NCBI GenBank assembly: GCA_018398765.1
Contig: JAHBMJ010005802.1
Location: 1 to 64,000, forward strand
Length of the DNA stretch: 64,000 nucleotides
Direction of reading: 5' to 3'
Source: Chromera velia
Lineage: Eukaryota; Sar; Chromeraceae
Position numbers and translations under genes: made by a program. The notes under the pieces were generated by a model, which was given only the letters and a program-made list of their open reading frames with translations, had not been told where the DNA came from and ran no database searches. Of the stretch, positions 1-10,836 are shown in pieces (the first letter of the stretch is position 1; every line of letters begins with the position of its first letter).

Positions 1-930
1 CCCCGCCCCCCTCTTCGGATTCTCCAGTATGCGTCAGCACACCCCGCCCCCCTCTTCGGATTCTCCAGTATGCGATCCGCCACTATCCCCTGCCAATCGA
101 CATCGTTCTGCCGATTGATGGAGTCGTTTTGGTTGCTTTCGGAAGGTGCGCATGAATGCATTCGAAGTGAGCACAAAGAGTTGTTCTGTACGAGAGTCAG
201 GACACCCGCGAAGAACTTAATTGGGAACCCCTTGGAAGCCCAGAGAGATACTAATAGATTGTGCCACTCTCCTCCACTCTTCCATCTACGCACTCATCTG
301 TTTCTGTCCCTTCGAGTCAGTCGCCCCTTGCCCCTCGCGGACCTCGGCATACCTCGGCCGGTGAGCTGGTCTCCATGTTTCCCCCCACAGGCTCTTGAAG
401 ACAATTCAGGCTCCCTTCTCGTGGGATCAAGCCGTTGTCAGAGCCGTTGAACATGTCTATTGAAGCGAACACAGAAGCCCGAGCATAGCCTGAGCAGCGG
501 CGGGTCCAACGGCCCATCAGTTTGTCCACTCGCGGACCAAAAAGAGAACTTAGAATACCAAACATGGTGGAGAAAGAAGCAGATAGAGAAAGCAGATGGA
601 CGAGGAGAGTCAGTCTTCAGCATTCATGTTTTAACAGAAGGATTCTACCGGAAGAGTTCGCGCGACGAGTTTGCTCATTCTGACGACACTTCGACACAGT
701 GAAAAATCGAAGGTGGTTGTCGGAATCTCATCAAATCCGCAAGCGAGTCATGTCCGCGCACAATCAATCATCTTGGTGTCGAAAGGGATGTTCTTGCAGT
801 CTCAATGGCTATCGCCAAAACGCTGAGAGGGGCAGCATGGATGAGCAACATTCAATAGATAAAAAAAACCGTTGTGCAACTTGACATGCATATACCGCGT
901 TCGGCTGAAATTTGCACAGCGCACGTACTT
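1..930. other. No gene recognised; short tandem duplication at the left edge
   Basis: Bases 1-33 and 42-74 are two copies of one C-rich segment (period 41 bp). The rest has short reading frames on both strands with no recognisable domain, and none is supported as a gene. A coding exon cut by the window edge cannot be excluded. Confidence 0.5.
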
Positions 931-1253
931 GATTCGGATTAATTTCGGACGAAAAAAAATAAGTTTTGAAATGTATGCTGGGGGCCCCCAACATGTTGGA
1001 GAAGGGGCCCCGGCACTCCACTTGCATGCCTGACGACTTTCCAGGGCCCGATTCAATTTGTTCGAAATTCAGATTCACATCTGACGAAATTCAGTCTGTC
1101 AGATCTGAATCTGAATTTCAAACAAATTGAATCGGGCCCCGGAAAGTCGTTGGGCGTGGAAGTGGAGTACCGGGGCCCCTTCCCCAACATGTTGGGGGCC
1201 CCCAGCATGCATCTGAAAACTTTTTTTTTTCAAAAAAATAAATCCCGAATCGC
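931..1253. repeat. Long foldback (inverted repeat) element
   Basis: The left arm (about 931-1085) and right arm (about 1098-1253) are near-perfect reverse complements around a roughly 12-base loop at 1086-1097. Both arms contain GGGGGCCCCCAACATGTTGG and a GGGCCCGATTCAATTTG block, and end in A- or T-rich stretches. There is no coding capacity. It would form a very stable hairpin. It resembles a MITE or foldback element, but no clear target-site duplication was found. Confidence 0.8.
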
Positions 1254-1301
1254 ATCCTGTGACGAAATTGCAAAATTCAAGTGTATACGGTATAGACACG
1301 A

Positions 1302-1424
1302 CTAGATTTACGTCTTAACGAAGGGTAACTCCGTTAAGCCGTATCAAAGGGGCACATTTCGCCTAATGCCGTATAGCTGTTTCGCTTGCTTACGTAACAT
1401 TAGGTGTGCGCCTGAGGGATCTAG
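1302..1424 (+). repeat. 123-bp hairpin-rich repeat, copy 1
   Basis: It starts CTAGAT and ends ATCTAG. A second copy of the same length and orientation lies at 1977-2099. Inside are two smaller inverted pairs: CTTAACG/CGTTAAG and CCTAATG/CATTAGG. The nested palindromes suggest a structured RNA or a tiny MITE. No known RNA family was recognised. Confidence 0.7.
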
Positions 1425-1615
1425 CGGCCCCCCACTATTCTACATATGATTAGATCCCTCATCGACAATCTTCCCCCCCCGTTCACCCCAAAAAACCAGT
1501 ATAGAATAGTCCTTCCCCAGTAAACTGAGTTCACTACCCGAGTAGTCGATCAGCTTTATAGCTAAAGCGATAGATTGGAGAAGCACTGTCTAAAGCGATG
1601 GGAGGGTGGGTTCCG

Positions 1616-1914
1616 GTTCGTTCGACGGAACTGTCAGAACGGACTATCGTCTTTTCTCCTTCGTTTGACTCCTCTTCAACTACTCAACATATCTTTTCTG
1701 ACTCACGCATTTTTCTGAGCGTTTCTGAGCGTGCGGCGGATAAAACCGCGACCACTATTTTTTCTTGCGCGCGCGGGATGGATTTAACGTTCCCGGCTTG
1801 GTGCGTTGGTACCGTAAAGGCCGCGCTGGAGCCAGGACTATATTTCCCGTCAGATCGTGATTTCCGTCGTTTGAACGCCCGGCTTCACCCCGCAAGCTAG
1901 GCTTCGCCTTCCAT
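1616..1914 (+). repeat. About 300-bp dispersed repeat, copy 1
   Basis: Closely matches 8937-9236 in the same orientation, for example in the shared segment GAACGGACTATCG and in the common end GCAAGCTAGGCTTC. The two copies lie 7.3 kb apart on either side of the satellite. A 100-codon frame (1598-1900) crosses it but has no recognisable domain and is probably fortuitous. Confidence 0.75.
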
Positions 1915-1976
1915 TCAAACTTCTTCACAAAAATGCTGATCGATCCTAGTTTAGACTGCGGGACCCGTAGATACAA

Positions 1977-2099
1977 CTAGATTTACGTTTTAACGAAGGG
2001 TAACTGCATTCAGCCGTATCAAAGGGGCGTATTTTGCCTAATGCCGTATAGCTGTTTCGCTTGCTTACACAACATTAGGCACGCGCCCGAGGGATCTAG
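1977..2099 (+). repeat. 123-bp hairpin-rich repeat, copy 2
   Basis: Second copy of the repeat at 1302-1424, with the same CTAGAT start and ATCTAG end. The CTTAACG hairpin is degraded here, while the CCTAATG/CATTAGG pair is kept. The two copies bracket about 550 bp that includes the dispersed repeat at 1616-1914. Confidence 0.7.
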
Positions 2100-2489
2100 C
2101 GGCTCCCAGTCTCAGACGGGTCCCCAGTCTGAAAAGACAAGAAACAGTGATACATAGTTTGGTTAATCAATTACTAGTTCATGTCTTAGAACGGATCAGA
2201 TAGAGCTGAAACATTCTATAACGTAGCAACTGCATGTGCCTAAAGATGTAACAATTTATTGCTGCCAATAAATTTATGTCATCTTTTTTTACTTTGGACA
2301 CTGCCTCTTTGATTAACTTTGAGGTCCTATTTTAATGGTGATCTACTGACTATACAGAAGAACACGCCAGATCCATGTCTGCCAGCAGGTCTGCAATGGA
2401 TCAATTGGTACAGGGAGAGCCATAACATCCCCTCTGCCTTTTAAAGATGCATAGAAAGAGCAAACGCTATAAGACGTTGCCTTTCTCTA
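2100..2489. other. Intergenic, nothing recognised
   Basis: AT-leaning sequence between the hairpin repeats and the satellite. No reading frame or RNA gene is supported. Degenerate satellite-like words appear from about 2425. Confidence 0.5.
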
Positions 2490-5400
2490 TCTGCAATGGA
2501 TGCCTAGACACAGCAGCAGCTGCCTTTTAACTCCGCAAACGATGCGGCAGCCCAGAGACAGGGGTCTCGTCCTTCTCTGTCTGCCAGAATGGAGAGATGT
2601 ACAGAGAGAGAGAGCAATCTGTGCCCTTCTTTGTTTGCAAAGAAGAAAGATGTACAGAGAGAGGGGTCCTGCCCTTCTCTGTCTGCAAATGAAGATGTAC
2701 AGAGAGGGGTCTCTGCCCTTCTCTGTCTGCAAAGAAGAAAGATATACAGAGAGAGCTGTCTCTGCCCTTCTCTATCTGCCAAGAAGAAGGATGTACAGAG
2801 AGAGGTGTCCTGCCCTTCTCTGTCTGCAAAGAAGGAAGATGTACAGAGAGAGGGGTCTCTGCCCTTCTCTGTTTGCGAAGAAGAAAGATGACAGAGAGAT
2901 GGTCCTGCCCTTCTCTGTCTGCAAGGAAGAAAGGTGTACAAAAAGAGGGGTCTCCGCCCTTCTCTGTCTCCAAAGAAGAAAGATGTATAGAGAGAGAGAT
3001 CTTTGGCCTTCTCTGTTTGCAAAGAAGGAAGATGTACAGAGAGAGGGGTCTTTGCCCTAAGGCTTCTCTGTCTGCAAAGAAGAAAGATGTACAGAGAGAG
3101 CGGTCCTGCCCTTCTCTGTCTGCAAAGAAGAAACATGTACCGAGAGAGGGGTCCTGCCCTTCTCTGTCTGCAAAGACTGAGGATGCATAAAGAGAGGGGT
3201 GTTCGCCCTTCTTTGTCTGCAAAGAATGAAAAGATGCGCAGAGAGCGGGATCTCTGCTTTTATCTGGCTACAAAGAATGAAGGTGAGCAGAGAGAGGGAT
3301 CTTTGGCCTTCGATCTCTGTCTGCAAAGAATGACAATTGCACGGAAAGAGGGTTCTCTGCCCTTCTCTGTCTGCAAAGAATGAGGATGCATAGAGTGAGG
3401 CATCTTCATCCTTTTCTGTCTGCGCAAAGAATGAAAAGATGCACAGAAAGAGGGTCTCTGCCCTTCTCTGTCTATGAAGAATAAGAAGATGCAAAGAAAG
3501 AGGGGTTTCTGCCCTTCTCTGTCTGCAAAGACTGAGGATGCACAGAGAGAGGGGTCTCTACCCTTCTCTGTCTGCAAAGAAGAAGGATTTAGTGAGAAGG
3601 GGTCTCTGCCCTTCTCTGTCTACAAAGAAGAGAGATGTACAGAGAGAGGGGTCCTGCCCTTCTTTGTCTGCAAAGAATAAAGATGTACAGAGAGAGGGGT
3701 CTCTGCCCTTCTCTGTCTGCAAAGAATGAAGCTGCACAAAGAGGAGGGTCTCTGCCCTTCTCTGTCTGCAAAGAAGAAAGATGTATAGAGAGAGGGTCCT
3801 GCCCTTCTCTGTCTGCAAAGAATGAAGCTGCACAAAGAGAGGGGTCTCTACCCTTCTCTGTCTGCAAAGAAGAAAGATGTACAGAGAGAGGGGTTCCTGC
3901 CCTTCTCTGTCTGCAAAGAAGGAACCTGCATAAAGAGAGGGGTCCTGCCCTTCTCTGTCTGCAAAGAAGAAAGATGTACAGAGAAAGGGTCCTGCCCTTC
4001 TCTCTCTACAAAGAAGAAAGTTGTACAGAGAGAGGGTCCTGCCCTTCTCTGTCTGCAAAGAAGAAAGGTATACAGAGAGAGGGCCCTGCCCTTCTCTGTC
4101 TGCAAAGAAGAAAGATGTACAGAGAGAGGGTCCTGCCCTTCTCTGTCTGCAAAGAAGAAAGATATATAGAGAGAGGGGTCTTACCCTTCTCTGTCTGCAA
4201 AGAAAAAAGATGTACAGAGAGAGGGGTCCTGCCCTTCTCTGTCTGCAAAGAATGAAGATGTACAGAGAAAGGGTCCTGCCCTTTTTCTTCTGCAAAGAAG
4301 AAAGATGTATAGAGAGAGGGGTCTCTGCCCTTCTCTGTCTGCAAAGAAGAAGATGTACAGAGAGATGGGTCCCTGCCCTTCTCTGTCTGCACAGATGAAG
4401 GATGTACAGAGAGAGGGGTCTTGCCCTTCTCTGTCTGCAAAGAAGAAAGATGTGTAGAGAGAGGGTCCTGCCCTTCTCTTTCTACGAAGAAGAAAGATAA
4501 ACAGAGAGAGGGGTCCTGCCCTTCTCTGTCTGCAAAGAATGAAGATATACAAAGAGAGGGTCGTGCCCTTCTCTGTCTGTAAAGAATAAAGATGTACAGA
4601 GAGAAGGGTCCTGCCCTTTTCTGTCTGCAAAGAAGAAAGATATACAGGGAGAGGTTCCTGCCCTTCTCTGTCTGCAAGAAGAAAGATGTACAGGGAGAGG
4701 TTCCTGCCCTTCTCTGTCTACAAGAAGAAAGATGTACAGAGAGAGGGTCCTCCCCTTCTCTGTCTGCAAAGAAGGATATACCGAGAGAGGAGTCCCTGCC
4801 CTTCTCTGTCTGCAAAGAAGAAAGATGTACAGAGAGAGGGGTCCTGCCCTTCCCTGTCTGCACAGAAGAAAGATGTACAGAGAGAGGGGTCTCTGCCCTT
4901 CTCTGTCTGCAAAAAAGAAGGATGTACAGAGAGAGGGGTCTCTGCCTTTCTTTGTCTGCAAGGAAGAAAGATGTACAGAGAGTGGGGTCCTGCCCTTCTG
5001 TGTCTGCAAAGAATGAAGATGTACAGAGAGAGGGGTCCTGCCCTTCTCTGTCTGCAAAGAAGAAAGATGTACAGAAAGAAGGGTCCTGCCCTTTTCTGTC
5101 TGCAAAGAAGAAAGATGTACAGGGAGAGGTTCCTGCCCTTCTCTGTCTGCAAGAAAAAATATGTACAGGGAGAGGTTCCTGCCCTTCTCTGTCTGCAAGA
5201 AGAAAGATGTACAGAGAGAGGGTCCTGCCCTTCTCTGTCTGCAAAGAAGAAACATGTACCGAGAGAGGGGTCCTGCCCTTCTCTGTCTGCAAAGAAAAAA
5301 AATGTACAGAAAGTCTACTGCTTAGAGGGTCCTGCCCTTCTCTGCCTGCAAAGAAGAAAGATGTACAGAGAGAAGGGTCCTGCCCTTTTCTGTCTGCAAA

Positions 5401-8165
5401 GAAGAAGATGTATAAAGAGATCATGGGTCTCTGCCCTTCTCTGTCTGCCAAGAAGAAGGATATACAGAGAGAGGTGTCCTGCCCTTCTCTGTCTGCAAAG
5501 AAGAGAGATGTACAGAGAGAGGGGTCCTGCCCTTCTCTGTCTGCAAAGAAGAAAGATGTACAGAGAGAGGGTCCTGCCCTTCTCTGTCTGCAAAGAAGAA
5601 AGATGTAGAGAGAGAGGGGTCCCTGCCCTTCTCTGTATGCAAAGAAGAAAGATGTACAGAGAGATAGGTCTCTTGCCCTTCTCTGTCTGCAAAGAAGAAA
5701 GATGTACAGAGAGAGGGGTGCCACCTTTCTCTGTCTGCAAAGAAGAAAGATGTACAGAGAGAGGGTCCTGCCCTTCTCTGTCTGCAAAGAAGAAAGATGT
5801 ACAGAGAGAGCAGTCCTGCCCTTCTCTGTCTGCAAAGAAGAAACATGTACCGAGAGAGAGGTCCTGCCCTTCTCTATCTATAAAGAAGAAAGATGTACAG
5901 AGAGAGGGGTCCTGCCCTTCTCTGTCTGCAAAGAAGAAAGATGTACAGAGAGAGGAGTCCTGCCCTTCTCCGTCTGCAAAGAATGAAGATGTACAGAGAG
6001 ATGGTCCTGCCCTTCCCTATCTGCACAGAAGAAGGATGTACAGAGAGAGGGGTCCTGCCCTTCTCTGTCTGCAAAGAATGAAGATGTACAGAGAGGGGAG
6101 TCCTACCCTTCTCTGTCTGCACAGAAGAAAGATGTACAGAGAGAGGGTCCTGCCCTTCTCTGTGTGCACAGAAGAAAGATATACCGAGAGAGGGGTCCTA
6201 CCCTTCTCTGTCTGCAAAGAAGAAAGATATACAAAGAGAGGGGTCCTGCCCTTCTCTGTCTGCAAAGAATATAGATGTACAGACAGAGGGTCCTGCCCTT
6301 CTCTATCTGCACAGAAGAAAGATGTACAGAGAGAGGGTCCTGCCCTTCTCTGTCTGAAAAGAAGAAAGATGTACAGAGAGAGGGTCTCTAGCCTTCTTTG
6401 TCTGCAAAGAAGAAAGATATACAGAGAGAGGGTCCTGCCCTTTTCTGTCTGCGAAGAAGAAAGATGTACAGAGAGAGGGGTCCTGCCCTTCTCTGTCTAC
6501 AAAGAAGAAAGATGTACCGAAAAAAGGGTTCTGCCCTTCTCTGTCTGCACAGAAGAAAGATGTACAGAGAGATGGGTTCCTGCCCTTTTCTGTCTGCAAA
6601 GAAAAAAGATGTATAGAGAGAGGGGTCTCCGCCCTTCTCTGTCTGCAAAGAAGAAGATGTACAGAGAGATGGGTCCTGCCCTTCTCTGTCTGCAAAGAAG
6701 AAAGATACACAGAGAGAGGGTCCTGCCCTTCTCTGTCTGCAAAGAAGAAAGATGTACAGAGAGAAGGGTCCTGCCCTTCTCTGTCTGCAAAGAAGAAGAT
6801 GTACAAAGAGATCATGGGTCTCTGCTCTTCTCTGTCTGCCAAGAAGAAGGATGTACAGAGAGAGGTGTCCTGCCCTTCTCTGTCTGCAAAGAAGAAAGAT
6901 GTACAGAGAGAGGGGTCTCTGCCCTTCTCTGTTTGCGAAGAAGAAAGATGTACAGAGAGATGGTCCTGCCCTTCTCTGTCTGTAAGGAAGAAAGGTGTAC
7001 AGAGAGAGGGGTCTCTGCCCTTCTCTGTCTCCAAAGAAGAAACATGTATAGAGAGAGAGATCTTTGGCCTTCTCTGTCTGCAAAGAAGGAAGATGTACAG
7101 AGAGAAGGGTCTTTGCCTTAAGGCTTCTCTGTCTGCAAAGAAGAAAGATGTACAGAGAGAGGGTCCTGCCCTTCTCTGTCTGCAAAGAAGAAAGATGTAC
7201 AGAGAGAGGGGTCTCCAGCCTTCTCTGTCTGCAAAGAATGAAGATGTACAGAGAGAGGGTCCTGCCTTTCTGTGTCTGCAAAGAAGAAAGATGTACAGAG
7301 AGAGGGTCCTGCCCTTCTCTGCCTGCAAAGAAGAAGATGCACAAGATGTACAGAGAGAGGGGTCCTGCCCTTCTCTGTCTGCAAAGAAGAAAGATGTACA
7401 GAGAGAGGGGTCCTGCCCTTCTCTGTCTGCAAAGAAGAAAGATATGCAGAGAGAGGGTTTCTTGCCCTTCTCTGTCTGCAAAGAAGACAGATGTACAGAG
7501 AGAGAGGTCTCCGGCCTTCTCTGTCTGCAAAGAATGAAGATGTATAGAGAGAGGGGTCTCTAGCCTTCTCTGTCTGCAAAGAAGAAAGATGTATAGAGAG
7601 AGAGGTCTCTGGCCTTCTCTGTCTGCAAAGAAGAAAGATGTACAGAGAGAGGGGTCCTGCCCTTCTCTGTCTGCAAAGAAGAAAGATGTACAGACAGAGG
7701 GGTCTCTGCCCTTCTCTGTCTACAAAGAATGAATATGTACAGAGAGAGGGGTCTCCTCCCTTCTCTGTCTGCAAAGAAGAAAGATGTACAGAGAGAGGGG
7801 TCCTGCCCTTCTCTGTCTGCAAAGAATGAAAAGATGCACAGAGAGAGGGATCTTTGCTATGGCCTTCGAGCTCTGTCTGCAAGGAATGAAGAGGTACAGA
7901 GAGAGTGGTCTCTTCCCTTCTCTGTTTGCAAAGAAGAAAGATGTACAGAGAGATGGGTCCTGCCCTTCTCTGTCTGCAAAGAAGACAGATGTACAGAGAG
8001 AGGGGTCTCTGCCCTTCTCTGTCTACAAAGAGTGAAGACGTACAGAGAGAGCGATCTTTGCCGTTCTCTGCCTGTTGAGAATGGAAAGATACATAAAGAG
8101 AGAGGTTTCTGCCCTTCTCTGTCTGCGAAGAGGAAGGGAGAAATGCAAAACTGCGGCTGCATTTA
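2490..8165. repeat. 5.7-kb satellite/minisatellite array, 47-49 bp unit
   Basis: About 115-120 head-to-tail copies of one unit. Its core reads AAAGATGTACAGAGAGAGGG followed by TCCTGCCCTTCTCTGTCTGC and a short AAAGAAG spacer. Units differ by one or two bases in length (47, 48 or 49), mostly in the G run and in TCCTG versus TCTCTG. The consensus lacks stop codons in most frames, so long open frames appear in all six frames (up to 811 codons on plus and 609 on minus). These frames switch register with every odd-length unit and share no homology with known proteins, so I read them as non-coding. The edges (2490-2700 and 8030-8165) are more degenerate than the centre, as expected for an array homogenised by unequal exchange. 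Confidence 0.95.
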
Positions 8166-8936
8166 ATTTAGTTGATGCGGACGGTTAACACATTTTTGGG
8201 GGGGGGAATGCCACCTCACCTTGCCTTTTGTAGGGGTCTGTGTACCGAAGCCGGGCTGTCCTCTCATGGACGGGCGGGGAGCGCTTTCCCGGGATCTCCT
8301 GACGCTCTGCAGTCAGGCAGAAGACAAGGATGCACAGTGATTCACTGTCACCCCTTCTACCAAAGTACGTGGCATAGGTGGGAAATGTGAGAGGTTCGCA
8401 ATCCTGTGGTCAACCCTCTCTGCGTAAGAAATCGTGAGGGCGACTTGAAGGATCGAGACGTGAGGAGACGCCGACTTCCATGAGTCGGATCATTTTATGT
8501 CCAACATGGTCACTGACCTTTATAACGGTCTTCAACATGCCGAATCGACGCTCATTGGGCTCTCTGTCCTCATGCCACCCTGCACATAAGCAAAGGAAGA
8601 GAAGCGAGGGAATATATAAGAGTAATACTTGTTGTGGATCCAGTGGCTATGTTGCGAAGGGGGTGTTCACCTTAAGGTGGCATCCCTCTGCCTTTGTGCC
8701 GACTGGAAGGGGCTTCCCGGCCTAGTTGCTCCTCTGCCTAGTCCCTTCTTTTATCTCTCTAGGAGGAGGCTTTTTCAAGAGGGGACTGACGAGAGAACGC
8801 TGCAGCCTCTTTCGGCTGTTGTGTTTAATTTTGGGGGTCTTACGACCGTCGTCTTTCAACTTGAGACCTTCCCACCTTTTCGGTTGGAGGGCTCTTACAA
8901 GTGTGCTTAGAATTAAACCGAAAACGTCTTCTTCCA
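8166..8936. other. Intergenic, nothing recognised
   Basis: Mixed-composition sequence with a G9-type run near 8198-8208. Short frames on both strands have no recognisable domain. Confidence 0.5.
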
Positions 8937-9236
8937 GTTTGTTCAACAGAACTGTCAGAACGGACTATCGCCTTTTCTCCTTCGTTTGACTCCTCTTCAA
9001 CTACTCAACATATCTTTTCTGACTTACGTATTTTTTTGAGCGTTTCTAAGCGCGCGGAGAATAAAACCGCAACCACTATTTTTTCTCGCGCGCGCGGGAT
9101 AGATTTAACGTTCTCGGCTCGGCGCGTTGATGCCGTAAAGGCCGCGCCGGGGCCAGGACTATATTTCCCGTCGGATCGTGATTTCCGTCGTTTGAACGCC
9201 CGGCTTCACCCCGCAAGCTAGGCTTCACCTTCCATG
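8937..9236 (+). repeat. About 300-bp dispersed repeat, copy 2
   Basis: Second copy of the repeat at 1616-1914, same orientation, with scattered substitutions and no large indel. The left flanks of the two copies are unrelated, which places the copy boundary close to 8937. Confidence 0.75.
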
Positions 9237-9589
9237 CATGAGGATGGCCCCGGAAAGCGAAGCGGGGGGCACTCACCAAACAATCCCCTGAGCCCACACA
9301 TGCATGCATGCAGCTTTCGTCAAAAAAAAAGCCCTGGAAAGCTCTGCTCCCAATTGGCTCAGAAAAGCGTACATCAGAATAGGCCACGTGCGGCGGCGCT
9401 TGAAACCGATCGCAATCCCCCCCCCCTCCCCGGCCCCTGCTTCTTTCTCTTGCAAAAGATGCGAAGAAGAAAAAGAAAGAAGAAGAGAAAGTCCTCCACC
9501 TTCCTCTTCCGAGAGAAGAAGAAAAGAAGCTTCTAGAGAAGGTGCAAAGACTAGTGCAAAGAAGAGAAGGAAAGAAGAAGAAAAATAGA
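9237..9589. other. Intergenic, purine-rich toward the right
   Basis: Contains a GCATGCATGCA palindrome near 9300 and GA-rich sequence from about 9450. No gene is supported. Confidence 0.45.
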
Positions 9590-10020
9590 GAATCGTCGGT
9601 CCGTCTCCTCCTTACCAGCCTGTTTTTTTGCTTTCAGCACATTCGTCTGCTTTCTGTTTTCCCGTCTCCTTCTTGCCTGCTTGCTGCTTTCCTTTCGACA
9701 CGCTCGTCTGCATTTCGTCTGCCCGTCTCCTGCTTGCCTACTTGTTTTTTTCCTTCCAGCACGTCCGCCTACGTTCTGTCTGCCCGTCTCCTTGCTGCAT
9801 GTTCGTTCTTTTCTTTTCAGCACGCTTGCCTCAGTTCCGTCAGCCTGCATTGTGCCTGCCCGTCTCCTTTCCTCCAGGACGCTGGGCCGCATTTTGTCTG
9901 ACCGCCTCGTTCTTGCGCGTATGCATCTTTCCTTCCAGCATGTTATTCTGCATTGTGTATTTCCGTCTCTTTTTGGCCGGCTTACTTCTATATTTCCAGC
10001 GCGCCAAGCTCAATTTTGTC
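9590..10020. repeat. 61-bp degenerate tandem repeat
   Basis: The marker CAGCAC, or a one-base variant, recurs at 9635, 9696, 9757, 9818, 9875, 9936 and 9997, giving a 61-bp period (one unit is 57). Each unit also carries a CCCGTCTCC-like block and a pyrimidine run. The open plus-strand frames across it (from 9628 and 9681) are products of the repeat and run straight into simple GA repeats. Confidence 0.85.
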
Positions 10021-10135
10021 CGCAAAGAGAGAGAAAGGGAAAGAAGAGAAAGACAGAACAGAGGGAGAGAAGAAAAACAGAAGAGACAGACAGAGAGAGA
10101 GAGAGAGAGACGGAAAGAGAGAGAGAGCCAGAGAA

Positions 10136-10174
<39 letters not shown>

Positions 10175-10393
10175 AAGAGAGAGAGACAGACAGACAGACT
10201 ATATCGTCTTTTTTTCACTTCACTTTTTCCGAATCGCTTCCTTTCTTTCGGACAGACAGACAGACAAATACACAGACAGACAGACAGACAGACAGACAGA
10301 TAAACAGACACAGACAGACACAGACAGACAGACACAGACAGACAGACACAGACAGACANNNNNNNNNNNNNNNNNNNNNNNNNNNNNNNNNNN

Positions 10394-10443
<50 letters not shown>

Positions 10444-10445
10444 CG

Positions 10446-10493
<48 letters not shown>

Positions 10494-10515
10494 GAGAGAG
10501 CGAGAATGGGGGAGA
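10021..10515. repeat. GA and ACAG simple repeats
   Basis: Long (GA)n and (ACAG)n tracts, interrupted at 10200-10250 by a short unique pyrimidine-rich piece and at 10359-10393 by an assembly gap. Confidence 0.9.
10359..10393. other. Assembly gap (35 N)
   Basis: Run of N inside simple repeats. The true length is unknown. Confidence 0.99.
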
Positions 10516-10836
10516 GAGAGACCCCTTCTTTCTCTCCTTCCGTCCCGCGTCTTATGGATCTTTGTCTGCGAAATCAAGAGCAATGAGATGATGGTTGTTA
10601 ATCTTAAAATGGATGAACTCAACGCAGTGAACGTACTTTAAAGATTGCCACATAATAAATGAAACCAATGTTTAAACCATAGTAAGCATTAAGGAGTCAT
10701 TTCTTGATTAAGTCTTTGCATTAATATTTTTTAATTCAATGATATAACAAGTTATAAAATTTGTTGATAAATTTGTTTATAGATTTAGTCTTATAAATTT
10801 CAGATCCATCATAAATATTTTTTTTCGGCTTATTTC
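10516..10836. other. AT-rich intergenic, nothing recognised
   Basis: A sharp drop in GC content after the simple repeats. No frame or structure is supported. Bases 10829-10836 (CTTATTTC) are the left target duplication of the next element. Confidence 0.6.

Noticed and set aside
4686-7121. 811-codon plus-strand frame (and the 609-, 392- and 380-codon minus frames) in the satellite
   Set aside because: All six frames are open in the repeat unit, the register changes with unit length, and the peptides are translations of the repeat with no domain.
2490-8165. CRISPR array
   Set aside because: The units are contiguous with no unique spacers and the sequence is eukaryotic.
9628-10641. 337- and 301-codon frames rich in Arg/Glu
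   Set aside because: They run from the 61-bp array into GA/ACAG simple repeats and across an N gap. Not a gene.
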